From Pseudomonas entomophila (GTDB lineage: Bacteria; Pseudomonadota; Gammaproteobacteria; Pseudomonadales; Pseudomonadaceae): 64,000 nucleotides of DNA. Below the pieces are notes generated by a model. That model worked only from the letters and a program-made list of their open reading frames with translations, was not told where the DNA came from and did no database searches. Positions within the stretch are counted from its first letter, which is position 1. Each line of letters begins with the position of its first letter. Shown here piece after piece: positions 18,785 through 27,490 of the stretch. The DNA lies in the NCBI RefSeq assembly GCF_029193575.1, contig NZ_JARGCS010000036.1:62001-126000 (forward strand). Direction: 5' to 3'. The translations under genes and the position numbers were made by a program.

Positions 18785-21175
18785 TCAGGGCAACTCCGCC
18801 TCCACCCGATCCCGCCCGGCCTGCTTGGCCACATAGACCCCCGCATCGGCCCGTAACAACAAAGCATCGGCCCCCTCCCCCGATCGCCAGCCGGCCACCC
18901 CGAAACTCGCCGTGACCCGGCCAACCCCATCGACCGGCACACTGCGCACCCCCTGCCACAATTCCAGCGCCAACGAGCGCGCCTGCTCGGCATTGCTGCC
19001 CGGGCACAGCACCATGAACTCCTCGCCGCCCAACCGGCAGAACACGTCGGTACGCCGCAACCTGTGGCCAATGCGCTGGCACAGGCTGCGCAGCACATGG
19101 TCACCCACGGCATGGCCGAACTGGTCGTTGATGCACTTGAAGTGGTCGATGTCGAGCATGATCACCGCCAGGTCGCAACCGTCGCGCTGGGCCCGCTCCA
19201 GCTCGGTGCGCAGGCGTTCCTGGAAATAACGGCGGTTGTGGATACCGGTCAGGGCATCGGTGATCGACAGCGCGCGCAGCTCCTCCTCCACACGCTTGAG
19301 GTCGGAGATGTCGGTCAGGTAGCCGTGCCAGAGGGTGCAGCCGTCCTCGCCGATCTCCGGCGTCGCCTCGCCGCGCACCCAGCGCAGCCCGGCCCGCGGC
19401 AAACACACCCGGTACTCCTCGCGCCACGGTGTCAGGCGCTCGGCCGACTGGCGCACCGAGCGGCGCACGCGCTCCAGATCGTCGGGGTGGATGCGCTCGA
19501 ACACCGCCGAGGCGTCCTCGCGCAACACCTGCAGGTCGACCTCGTAGATGTCGTGCAGGCCCTGGCTGGCGTAGGGGAAGCAGGAGTGCCCGTCGACATC
19601 CAGGCGGTACTGGTAGATGCCGCCGGGCACCTCGGCGCTGAGTTTCTCCAGCAACCGGTCGCGAGCCGCAAGGGCCTCGTGCACGCGCCGGCGTTCAGTG
19701 ACGTCGATGCAGATCGCCAGGTAGCCCACCCACAGCCCCTGCTCGTCAAGTACCGCAGTGACCAGCATGTTGGCCAGCAGATGACTGCCATCCTTGCGCA
19801 CCAAGGTCCACTCGCCGGGCTCGCCACCCCCTTCCTGCACGGTTTCGGCGAACATCGCCTGGCCCCCGGCAATCTCCCGGCCGTAGCGCACGCTCAGGGC
19901 ATGGGCGCGCTGGCGCAGGTCCTCGGGCTCAACCAGGTCTTCGAGGGTCAGCCGGCCGATCGCCTCGTTGGCGTTGTAGCCGAGCAAACGCTCGGCACCG
20001 GCGTTGAAGGTAGTGATGACCCCGCGCAGACTGGTGGCGATGATCGCCACCTGGGTCGCCGCATCGAGCACGCTGCGCAACTGGTTGTGCGTCTCGCGCA
20101 AGGACTGCTCGCTGACCCGCAGTTCCGCAGTGCGCTGCTCGACCAGCGTGAGCGCTCGCTGGCGCTGGCTGAACAAGCTGTAGAGCAAGGCACTGAGCAG
20201 CAGGCTCAGCAGCCCGCCCAGCAAAGTCACGGTCGGCACCACCGAGGACCGATTCGCCAGCAGGAACGCCTGGCTGGCGCGGATTTCGAGCTGATAGTGA
20301 TGATCGGCCAGGCTCAGCAGTTGGCTGCTCCCCAGCGCGATCGGCGCGGCCGGGTTGCCGGAGTCGTACAGCACCTCATGGCCCTGAAGACTGGAAAGAT
20401 CGACGATGCGCACCGCAAGGTTATCGTCGGCGGCCGTCGGCAGGCCTTCGGCGATCAGCTGACGCATGCTCAGCAGCGCCATCACGTAACCGGCCGGGCC
20501 GGCCTTGACCGACTCGGCGAACACCGGGGCAACGATCAGCACCCCACGGCTGTAGGCCGGCTCGACGTTGATCATGTCCAGCGGCGCCGAGACCGCCATG
20601 CTGCCTGGGGTCGCGGCGCGCGCCAGGGTGTCGGCGCGTTGCGCCTGGCCGACCAGGTCCAAACCGAAGGGTTGCTCCTCCTGGTGCGTGGCCTGGGTGT
20701 AGAGCACCGGGTAGTAGTACGCGCGCGGCGCAGCCGGGTGCCAGCCGCCCTGCGCATCATGGTCACGGATCTGGTAGGGCTGGCCGAGCCAGGCGCTGGC
20801 CCGGCGCTCGAAGGCCTCGCGCTGCGCTGCCTCGACCCGCGGCGCCCAGGAATACGCCTGGGTGCGATGCAGCAGTGGGCGGGCGTAACCGTCGAATTCC
20901 TCAGGGGTGATTTCGTTGGAGTAGCTGAAGAAGCGCCTCAGGCCATCCAGACGCTGGGTCTGGTCCTCGAAACGCTCGGCGATGCGGCTATAGCGCTCAC
21001 TGGCCAGCAGCTCGAAGCGCTGGCGCAACTGCTGCTTGTAGAAGGCATGGGCGGCAAAACCCAGCGCGGCGGTCAGCAGACCGCCCGCGACCAGCGCCAC
21101 CAATGCCACCACCCAGGCCGACAGCTCCTCGCTGATCAGGCCGAACATCTTCGCGCGCACGCCATACCTCGACAT
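18785..21175 (-). CDS. Membrane diguanylate cyclase with CHASE, PAS and GGDEF domains
   Basis: A 796-residue c-di-GMP synthase candidate. A first membrane helix (about 18-45) and a second (about 313-335) flank a periplasmic CHASE-type sensor region (about 60-260, with YYPVLYTQATHQEEQPFGLDL). Two PAS domains follow (about 370-495, ending ICIDVTERRR, and 510-630), then GGDEF (about 640-796). The active site is GGEEF at 716-720, and an RxxD inhibitory site is present (R707-D710), so product feedback is expected. There is no EAL domain. The start at 21175 has only a weak ribosome site; M10 is an alternative. It lies downstream of rlmKL (94-bp gap) on the same strand. Confidence 0.9.
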   Translation of the reverse strand: MSRYGVRAKMFGLISEELSAWVVALVALVAGGLLTAALGFAAHAFYKQQLRQRFELLASERYSRIAERFEDQTQRLDGLRRFFSYSNEITPEEFDGYARPLLHRTQAYSWAPRVEAAQREAFERRASAWLGQPYQIRDHDAQGGWHPAAPRAYYYPVLYTQATHQEEQPFGLDLVGQAQRADTLARAATPGSMAVSAPLDMINVEPAYSRGVLIVAPVFAESVKAGPAGYVMALLSMRQLIAEGLPTAADDNLAVRIVDLSSLQGHEVLYDSGNPAAPIALGSSQLLSLADHHYQLEIRASQAFLLANRSSVVPTVTLLGGLLSLLLSALLYSLFSQRQRALTLVEQRTAELRVSEQSLRETHNQLRSVLDAATQVAIIATSLRGVITTFNAGAERLLGYNANEAIGRLTLEDLVEPEDLRQRAHALSVRYGREIAGGQAMFAETVQEGGGEPGEWTLVRKDGSHLLANMLVTAVLDEQGLWVGYLAICIDVTERRRVHEALAARDRLLEKLSAEVPGGIYQYRLDVDGHSCFPYASQGLHDIYEVDLQVLREDASAVFERIHPDDLERVRRSVRQSAERLTPWREEYRVCLPRAGLRWVRGEATPEIGEDGCTLWHGYLTDISDLKRVEEELRALSITDALTGIHNRRYFQERLRTELERAQRDGCDLAVIMLDIDHFKCINDQFGHAVGDHVLRSLCQRIGHRLRRTDVFCRLGGEEFMVLCPGSNAEQARSLALELWQGVRSVPVDGVGRVTASFGVAGWRSGEGADALLLRADAGVYVAKQAGRDRVEAELP

Positions 21176-21269
21176 AGAGCATTCTCATCACGTCAGCGTC
21201 CTGCGAATTTACCGGCCCTTTGCTGTTTTATAGCCATTGGCCATTAGCGCCGCAACGTACCTCGTCGTT

Positions 21270-23459
21270 TCAGCGTAGCTGCAGGCGCCAGGCCCGGTGG
21301 ATGCGGCCATTGCGGGCGAAGTCCGGGTCCAGGGTCTGGGCGCTGATTTCCTCCACGGCGTAGCGCGCCTGCAGGTGCTCGTCGAGCTGGAACTTGCGGA
21401 AGTTGTTGGAGAAATACAGCACCCCGCCCGGCGCCAGGCGCGCCATGGCCAGGTCGAGCAACTGCACATGGTCGCGCTGCACGTCGAACACCCCTTCCAT
21501 GCGTTTGGAGTTGGAGAAGGTCGGCGGGTCGATGAAGATCAGGTCGTAGCTGTCCTGAGCACCTTCCAGCCAGGCCATCACGTCGCCCTGTTCCAGGCGA
21601 TTGCGCTCGGAGAAGCCGTTGAGCGAGAGGTTGCGACGCGCCCAGTCCAGGTAGGTCTTCGACAGGTCGACGCTGGTGGTGCTGCGCGCGCCGCCCTTGG
21701 CCGCGTGCACGGTGGCCGTGGCGGTATAGCAGAACAGGTTGAGGAAGCGCTTGCCGGCCGCTTCGCGCTGGATACGCAGGCGCATCGGGCGGTGGTCGAG
21801 GAACAGGCCGGTGTCCAGGTAGTCGGTGAGGTTGACCAACAGTTTGACGCCGCCCTCGCTGACTTCCTGGAAGCGCCCTTCGGTGGCCTGGCGCTCGTAC
21901 TGACGGGTGCCGCTCTGCCGCTCGCGGCGCTTGAGCACCACACGCTGGGGGTCGATGCCCAGCGCCTGGGGGATCGCCGCCAGGGCGTCGAGCAGACGCG
22001 CCTGGGCCTTGTCCGGGTCGACCGAGCGCGGCGCGGCGTACTCCTGCACGTGGACCCACTCCTCGTACAGGTCGACCGCCAGGGCGTACTCCGGCATGTC
22101 GGCATCGTACAGGCGGTAGCACGACACATTGTCTCGCCGCGCCCACTTGCCCAACTGGCGCAGGTTCTTCTGCAGGCGGTTGGCGAACATCTGCGCGCCT
22201 TCGGACAGGCGCGCAGGCTCAGCGGCCATGGCGGCCTGCGGGCGGCTTTCGCCGTCGTCGGTGCCCGCGCGACGCTCGCCGGTGACGAACTGGTCGGGTT
22301 GGACCTTGAACAGCAGTAGCTTGCAAGGCAACGCACCGTTCCAGAAGGCGTATTGCTTGTGGCTGCGCACGCCCATGCGCTTGCCCAGCTCCGGCGCGCC
22401 GGTGAACACCGCCGCTTCCCAGCCCATGCAGGCTTGGCGCAGACGCTCGCCGAGGTTCTGGTAGAGGTACAGAAGGCTTGCTTCGTCGCCCAAGCGCTCG
22501 CCATAGGGCGGGTTGCTGATCACCAGGCCCTTCTGGTTCTGGTCCGGACGCGGTTCGAAGCTGGCGACCTCGCCCTGGTAGATCTTCACCCAATCGCCCA
22601 GGCCTGCACGCTCGACGTTGTTGCGCCCCGGCTGGATCAACCGCGGGTCGGCCTCGTAGCCACGGATCCACAGCGGCGGCCTGGCCAGCCCCGCCTGGGC
22701 GCGGGCCAGGGCTTCGTCATGCACCTTGCGCCACAGCGCCGGCACGTGGCCCTGCCAGGCGCTGAAGCCCCAGCGTTCGCGCTTGAGGTTCGGTGCGATG
22801 TCGGCAGCGATCATCGCCGCCTCGACCAGGAAGGTGCCCACGCCGCACATCGGGTCGGCCAGGGCGCCGCCCTCGGCGGCGATGCGCGGCCAACCGGCAC
22901 GGATCAGCACGGCGGCGGCGAGGTTTTCCTTGAGCGGTGCGGCGCCCTGCTGCAGGCGGTAGCCACGCTGGTGCAGGCTGTGGCCGGAGAGGTCGAGGGA
23001 CAGGATCGCCTCGCCACGGTCCAGGCGCAGGTGCACGCGCAGGTCCGGGTCGAGCTTGTCCACCGACGGGCGCTGGCCTTCACGGTTGCGCAGCTTGTCG
23101 ACGATGGCGTCCTTGACCTTGAGCGCGCCGAAGTGCGTGTTGTCGATGCCCGAGCCATGGCCGCTGAACTCCACCGCCAGGGTGCCGTCGGCGGCCAGGT
23201 GGTCGGCCCAGTCGACGGCATGCACGCCGTCGTAGAGGTCATCGGCGTTCTTCATGGCGAAGCGCTTGACCACCAGCAGCACGCGGTTGGCCAGGCGCGA
23301 CCAGAGGCACAGGCGGTAGGCGGTTTCCATGTCGGCCGCGCCGCGAATGGCTGCGGTGTGCTCGCGTACATCGAGCAGGCCAAGGCTCCGTGCCTCTTCG
23401 GCGAGCAGGCCTTCGAGGCCCTTGGGGCAGGTGAGGTAGAGTTCGAAACGGTCCGACAT
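21270..23459 (-). CDS. rlmL: Bifunctional 23S rRNA methyltransferase RlmKL (m2G2445 and m7G2069)
   Basis: A 729-residue fusion of two methyltransferases acting on neighbouring sites of 23S rRNA domain V. The N-terminal half has a THUMP domain (about 45-155) and the RlmL methylase with NPPYGERLG near residue 312. The C-terminal half (RlmK) has NLFCYTATATVHAAKGG near 570 and a DPPTFSNS catalytic motif near 640. The ATG complementing 23457-23459 begins MSDRFELYLTCPKGLE, the standard start; in-frame codons upstream belong to the structured leader. It diverges from rmf over 552 bp of DNA rich in RNA hairpins. Confidence 0.95.
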   Translation of the reverse strand: MSDRFELYLTCPKGLEGLLAEEARSLGLLDVREHTAAIRGAADMETAYRLCLWSRLANRVLLVVKRFAMKNADDLYDGVHAVDWADHLAADGTLAVEFSGHGSGIDNTHFGALKVKDAIVDKLRNREGQRPSVDKLDPDLRVHLRLDRGEAILSLDLSGHSLHQRGYRLQQGAAPLKENLAAAVLIRAGWPRIAAEGGALADPMCGVGTFLVEAAMIAADIAPNLKRERWGFSAWQGHVPALWRKVHDEALARAQAGLARPPLWIRGYEADPRLIQPGRNNVERAGLGDWVKIYQGEVASFEPRPDQNQKGLVISNPPYGERLGDEASLLYLYQNLGERLRQACMGWEAAVFTGAPELGKRMGVRSHKQYAFWNGALPCKLLLFKVQPDQFVTGERRAGTDDGESRPQAAMAAEPARLSEGAQMFANRLQKNLRQLGKWARRDNVSCYRLYDADMPEYALAVDLYEEWVHVQEYAAPRSVDPDKAQARLLDALAAIPQALGIDPQRVVLKRRERQSGTRQYERQATEGRFQEVSEGGVKLLVNLTDYLDTGLFLDHRPMRLRIQREAAGKRFLNLFCYTATATVHAAKGGARSTTSVDLSKTYLDWARRNLSLNGFSERNRLEQGDVMAWLEGAQDSYDLIFIDPPTFSNSKRMEGVFDVQRDHVQLLDLAMARLAPGGVLYFSNNFRKFQLDEHLQARYAVEEISAQTLDPDFARNGRIHRAWRLQLR

Positions 23460-23700
23460 GAGTATTCCAGGGCCTAGGGGCTGTGCGGTGGCAAGCCGAC
23501 GCATCGTGCCTGCCGCTGTTAGCCGGACACCCTTCCAGCAGGCATCCGGGTGGCCTCCCCAACCTCGGGAGCGCCGGGCCGCCCGACCGACAGGCCTTTC
23601 ATGGCGAACCATGAAAAGGCTTTGATCGTCGAGCAGTGTGAAAATTTCGTCTATCGAAGGGCCATCAGCGACCCTTCGTCGCATTACCGGTTATTTCAAA
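23460..23700 (-). other. Structured region upstream of rlmL, possible leader RNA or small RNA
   Basis: Two structures are visible. GCCTGC (23508-23513) can pair with GCAGGC (23538-23543), while CCGGA (23523-23527) can pair with TCCGG (23545-23549). The two pairings interleave, which is the order of an H-type pseudoknot. Further up, TTTCATGG (23597-23604) pairs with CCATGAAA (23609-23616) around a CGAA loop, and GCC/GGC extends the stem past a bulge. I do not recognise a known RNA family. It may be the 5' leader of rlmL or a separate small RNA. Confidence 0.4.
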
Positions 23701-23879
23701 TGGTGTAGTCCGACCAATGGCCAAATGACGTCAAGTGCGGCCAAACCCTGATCATAGCGGGCTGAAGGGCGAATCGCGTCGAGTCGCATTTATTTACTTA
23801 TCCTGTGACCCTTGGAAACGTTACGTCCTTATGACAAATCGATCATTCACACTGTGACGCGCATTCGTTAGAACTCCTC

Positions 23880-24011
23880 TCAGGCCACCTCGCAATGAAG
23901 TGGCACTTTCGGCTCGCGACGCCGGCAGCGAGCGCAAACCGGCAGAAAGATTCTGCCCGGCCTCGGAGAGGCCGACGGGACATTACAGTCAACAAGTGAG
24001 GGCAACACCCT
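23880..24011 (+). ncRNA. Structured rmf 5' leader (probable rmf RNA motif)
   Basis: Three hairpins precede rmf: GCTCGC/GCGAGC (23912-23917 with 23928-23933), a 7-bp stem GGCAGAA/TTCTGCC (23941-23957) and a 7-bp stem CGGCCTC/GAGGCCG (23958-23974). The ribosome site AGGG (23999-24002) can pair with CCCT immediately before the ATG. A conserved 'rmf motif' RNA upstream of rmf in Pseudomonas has been described from comparative genomics, as I recall. I infer this is that element; the boundaries are approximate. Confidence 0.65.
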
Positions 24012-24227
24012 ATGAGAAGACTTAAGCGTGATCCGTTGGAAAGAGCATATTCACGTGGCTACCAATATGGGGTCACCGGAAAATCCCGCGAACTTTGCCC
24101 CTTCAACCTGCCATCCGTTCGCCAGGCCTGGATCAACGGCTGGCGTGAAGGTCGCGGCGACAACTGGGACGGTATGACCGGCACCGCTGGCATCCAGAGA
24201 CTCAACGAAAATCACGCCGTTGGCTGA
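24012..24227 (+). CDS. rmf: Ribosome modulation factor
   Basis: A 71-residue basic protein (MRRLKRDPLERAYSRGYQYG...) with the full Rmf sequence pattern, including CPFNLPSVRQAWINGWREGR. Rmf binds the 30S platform and dimerises 70S ribosomes into inactive 100S particles in stationary phase. Expression in other bacteria is growth-phase and ppGpp dependent. Here the long structured leader and the SD-complementary CCCT suggest post-transcriptional control as well. An intrinsic terminator follows at 24287. Confidence 0.95.
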   Translation: MRRLKRDPLERAYSRGYQYGVTGKSRELCPFNLPSVRQAWINGWREGRGDNWDGMTGTAGIQRLNENHAVG

Positions 24228-24286
24228 ACGAGGACACTGAATTCGAGTCACCATGCACGCCCCATCCGGGCGGCGGGCTACGGCCC

Positions 24287-24315
24287 AGGGGCCCCCTTCG
24301 CGGGGCCCTTTTTTA
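24287..24315 (+). terminator. Intrinsic terminator of rmf
   Basis: GGGCCCC (24289-24295) pairs with GGGGCCC (24302-24308) and is followed by six T residues (24309-24314). There is no matching T run on the minus strand, so it serves rmf and not the convergent pyrD. Confidence 0.9.
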
Positions 24316-24328
24316 TGCCCGTCGTTTG

Positions 24329-25351
<1,023 letters not shown>

Positions 25352-25476
25352 GGTCGGCAAGGCTCGGGGTGAGTGAGGGCGCGATTATAGCCAGCGCGCC
25401 GCCCGGGCGACAGGGCCTTGGCATATGGGTTGCTTCGCCTCGATGACGGCCCGATCGGTACGGGCGAGGATTTTTC

Positions 25477-26691
25477 GTGGATACAGCACCTCCCGCAACA
25501 CCCCTGGCCTGGGTCAACGGCAGCGACGCGCCGGAAAAACCCAGCCTCGACATCGGCTTCATGGCCCTCACCGACTGCGCCTCGGTCGTGGTCGCCGCCA
25601 CCCAGGGCTTCGCCCAAACCTACGGCCTGACCCTCAACCTGCGCCGCCAGGCCTCCTGGGCCGGCCTGCGCGACAAGCTGGTCAGCGGTGAGTTGGACGC
25701 GGCCCATAGCCTGTACGGCCTGGTGTACGCCGTGCACCTGGGCCTGGGCGGCGTACCGGCCAAGGACATGGCCGTGCTCATGGGCCTGAACCAGAACGCC
25801 CAGGCCATCAACCTGTCCCCTGCCCTGCATCGCAAGGGTGTGACCAGCCCTGAAGCATTGGCGCACCTGGTGCACCATAACGGCGCACGGCTGACCTTCG
25901 CCCAGACCTTCCCCACCGGCACCCACGCCATGTGGCTGTATTACTGGCTGGCCAGCCAGGGCATCCACCCCCTGCGCGACGTCGACAGCGTGGTGGTGCC
26001 ACCGGCGCAGATGCTCGCGCACCTCCAGGCCGGACGCATCGACGGCTTCTGCGTCGGCGAGCCCTGGTCGGCGGACGCCGTGGCGCAAGGCCAGGGCTTC
26101 ACGCTGGCCACCAGCCAGTCGATCTGGCCGGATCACCCGGAGAAGGTACTCGCCTGCGCCCGCGCGTTCGTCGAACAATACCCCAACAGCGCACGCGCGC
26201 TGGTCAAGGCGGTGCTCGCCGCCAGCCGCTTCATCGAACAGAGCCCGGAGAACCGCCGCAGCACCGCCCTGTTGCTCAGCGGCAAGGCCTACCTGGACAC
26301 CCCGGCCAGCAGCATCGAGCCGCGCCTGCTCGGCGACTACCACGACGGTCTCGGCCACCATTGGCAGGATCGCCACGCCCTACGCCTGTTCGACCACGGC
26401 CGCGCCAACCTGCCCTACCTCTCCGACGGCATGTGGTTCATGACCCAGTTCCGCCGCTGGGGCCTGCTGCGCGACGACCCCGACTACCTGGCCGTGGCCA
26501 CCCGCGTGCAACAACTGGCCCTGTATCGCGAGGCCGCCGAGGCGGTGGGGGTGCCGTGCGCCGACCTGCCGATGCGCAGCAGCCTGTTGATCGACGGCAG
26601 CCGCTGGGACGGCAGCGATCCGCACGCCTACGCCCGTAGTTTCCGCCTGCATGCCCTGGGCGACGCGCCCGGCGTGCGCGTCGGTTCGTGA
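25477..26691 (+). CDS. nasS: Nitrate/nitrite sensor NasS (NrtA/CmpA-like binding protein without signal peptide)
   Basis: A 404-residue relative of the NrtA/CmpA nitrate-binding proteins of ABC transporters (LDIGFMALTDCASVVVA, AQTFPTGTHAMWLYYWLA, GFCVGEPW). It lacks a signal peptide, and no permease or ATPase is adjacent. That is the NasS pattern: a cytoplasmic sensor that sequesters NasT until nitrate or nitrite binds. The start is the GTG at 25477 with GAGGA six bases upstream. nasT follows 10 bp after the stop with its own GAGGAGG site, so the pair is co-transcribed. Confidence 0.9.
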   Translation: MDTAPPATPLAWVNGSDAPEKPSLDIGFMALTDCASVVVAATQGFAQTYGLTLNLRRQASWAGLRDKLVSGELDAAHSLYGLVYAVHLGLGGVPAKDMAVLMGLNQNAQAINLSPALHRKGVTSPEALAHLVHHNGARLTFAQTFPTGTHAMWLYYWLASQGIHPLRDVDSVVVPPAQMLAHLQAGRIDGFCVGEPWSADAVAQGQGFTLATSQSIWPDHPEKVLACARAFVEQYPNSARALVKAVLAASRFIEQSPENRRSTALLLSGKAYLDTPASSIEPRLLGDYHDGLGHHWQDRHALRLFDHGRANLPYLSDGMWFMTQFRRWGLLRDDPDYLAVATRVQQLALYREAAEAVGVPCADLPMRSSLLIDGSRWDGSDPHAYARSFRLHALGDAPGVRVGS

Positions 26692-26701
26692 GGAGGCCAC
26701 C

Positions 26702-27277
26702 ATGCTGCGCATCCTGCTGATCGACGACACCGAGAAAAAGGTCGGCCGCCTGAAGGCCGCGCTGAGCGAAGCCGGCTTCGAGGTCATCGAAGCCCCAGGG
26801 CTGACCATCGACCTGCCCGCCTGCGTCGAAACGGTGCGCCCGGACGTGGTGCTGATCGATACCGAGTCACCGGGCCGCGATGTGATGGAACAGGTGGTGC
26901 TGGTCAGCCGCGACCGGCCACGGCCGATCGTGCTGTTCACCGACGAACACGACCCAGGGGTGATGCGCCAGGCGATCCACGCCGGGGTCAGCGCCTATAT
27001 CGTCGAGGGCATCCATGCCGCGCGCTTGCAGCCGATCCTCGACGTGGCCATGGCGCGCTTCGAGAGCGACCAGGCGCTGCGCGCGCAGTTGCTGGCCCGC
27101 GACCAGCAGTTGGCCGAGCGCAAGCGCATCGAGCAGGCCAAGGGGCTGTTGATGAAGATGAAAGACTGCAACGAGGAGCAGGCCTACACGCTGATGCGCC
27201 GCCAGGCCATGAGCCGCCAGCAGAAGCTGATCCAGGTGGCCGAGCAGATCATCGCCATGCACGAGATGCTGGGCTAG
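26702..27277 (+). CDS. nasT: Nitrate-responsive antiterminator NasT (receiver-ANTAR)
   Basis: A 191-residue RNA-binding regulator. The N-terminal pseudo-receiver has D8, D9 and D53 in canonical positions. The C-terminal ANTAR domain (about 125-185) reads RKRIEQAKGLLMKMKDCNEEQAYTLMRRQAMS in overlapping parts, the conserved three-helix RNA-binding unit. NasT binds paired hexaloop hairpins in leader RNAs and prevents termination; NasS inhibits it when nitrate is absent. The predicted target RNA lies directly downstream (27346-27388) in front of the nitrate transporter gene. Confidence 0.93.
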   Translation: MLRILLIDDTEKKVGRLKAALSEAGFEVIEAPGLTIDLPACVETVRPDVVLIDTESPGRDVMEQVVLVSRDRPRPIVLFTDEHDPGVMRQAIHAGVSAYIVEGIHAARLQPILDVAMARFESDQALRAQLLARDQQLAERKRIEQAKGLLMKMKDCNEEQAYTLMRRQAMSRQQKLIQVAEQIIAMHEMLG

Positions 27278-27292
27278 GCACGGCATCGGTGC
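27278..27292 (+). promoter_or_regulatory. NtrC-like binding dyad
   Basis: GCAC-N7-GTGC at 27278-27292 matches the core of the NtrC site (TGCAC-N7-GTGCA). Its centre is about 59 bp upstream of the predicted sigma-54 transcription start. It immediately follows the nasT stop codon. A single site so close to the promoter is less usual than distal pairs. Confidence 0.55.
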
Positions 27293-27316
27293 CGTGGCCA
27301 ACACAGCCCCTCGAAC

Positions 27317-27333
27317 TTGGCCCGCCTCTTGCT
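27317..27333 (+). promoter_or_regulatory. Sigma-54 (RpoN) promoter for the nitrate transporter
   Basis: TTGGCCCG (27317-27324), four bases, then TTGCT (27329-27333). This matches the RpoN consensus TTGGCACG-N4-TTGCT with one mismatch and has exactly ten bases between the invariant GG (27319-27320) and GC (27331-27332). Transcription should start near 27344, immediately before the first ANTAR hairpin. Confidence 0.85.
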
Positions 27334-27345
27334 CGACAATTCCCA

Positions 27346-27388
27346 GGTAGCCAACGGCGGTTGCCCCATATCCCCGACAAAGACGTCG
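27346..27388 (+). promoter_or_regulatory. ANTAR target RNA: two hexaloop hairpins (P1, P2) for NasT
   Basis: P1 is a 7-bp stem (27346-27352 with 27359-27365, including two G-U pairs) with loop AACGGC. P2 is a 4-bp stem CGAC/GTCG (27375-27378 with 27385-27388) with loop AAAGAC. Both six-base loops have A at position 1 and G at position 4, the two bases ANTAR proteins read. P2 shares ten bases with the 5' arm of the terminator that follows, so NasT-stabilised P2 and the terminator exclude each other. This is the known ANTAR mechanism, seen here directly in sequence. Confidence 0.88.
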
Positions 27389-27430
27389 CTCTCCCCTCCA
27401 CGCTGATGGACCGGGTAGCGGCGTCTTTTT
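27379..27430 (+). terminator. Leader terminator controlled by NasT
   Basis: AAAGACGTCGCT (27379-27390) pairs with AGCGGCGTCTTT (27417-27428) in a 12-bp stem with one U-G pair, and T residues continue to 27430. The loop is 26 bases. It stops transcription ahead of the nitrate transporter unless P2 forms. Confidence 0.88.
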
Positions 27431-27490
27431 CGTTTCCGCCCCTGCACAGGCAAGGGCCTGACAACCGTTGCAAGCCGAGCGAGGTGTTCA

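Noticed and set aside
19064..21247. A 727-codon frame antisense to the diguanylate cyclase
   Set aside because: No recognisable domain and shadow-type composition; the GGEEF protein is on the minus strand.
27279..27296. A third hexaloop hairpin (CACGGC-ATCGGT-GCCGTG) with A1/G4, considered as an ANTAR site
   Set aside because: It lies upstream of the predicted sigma-54 transcription start, so it would not be in the leader RNA; the same dyad fits an NtrC site better.
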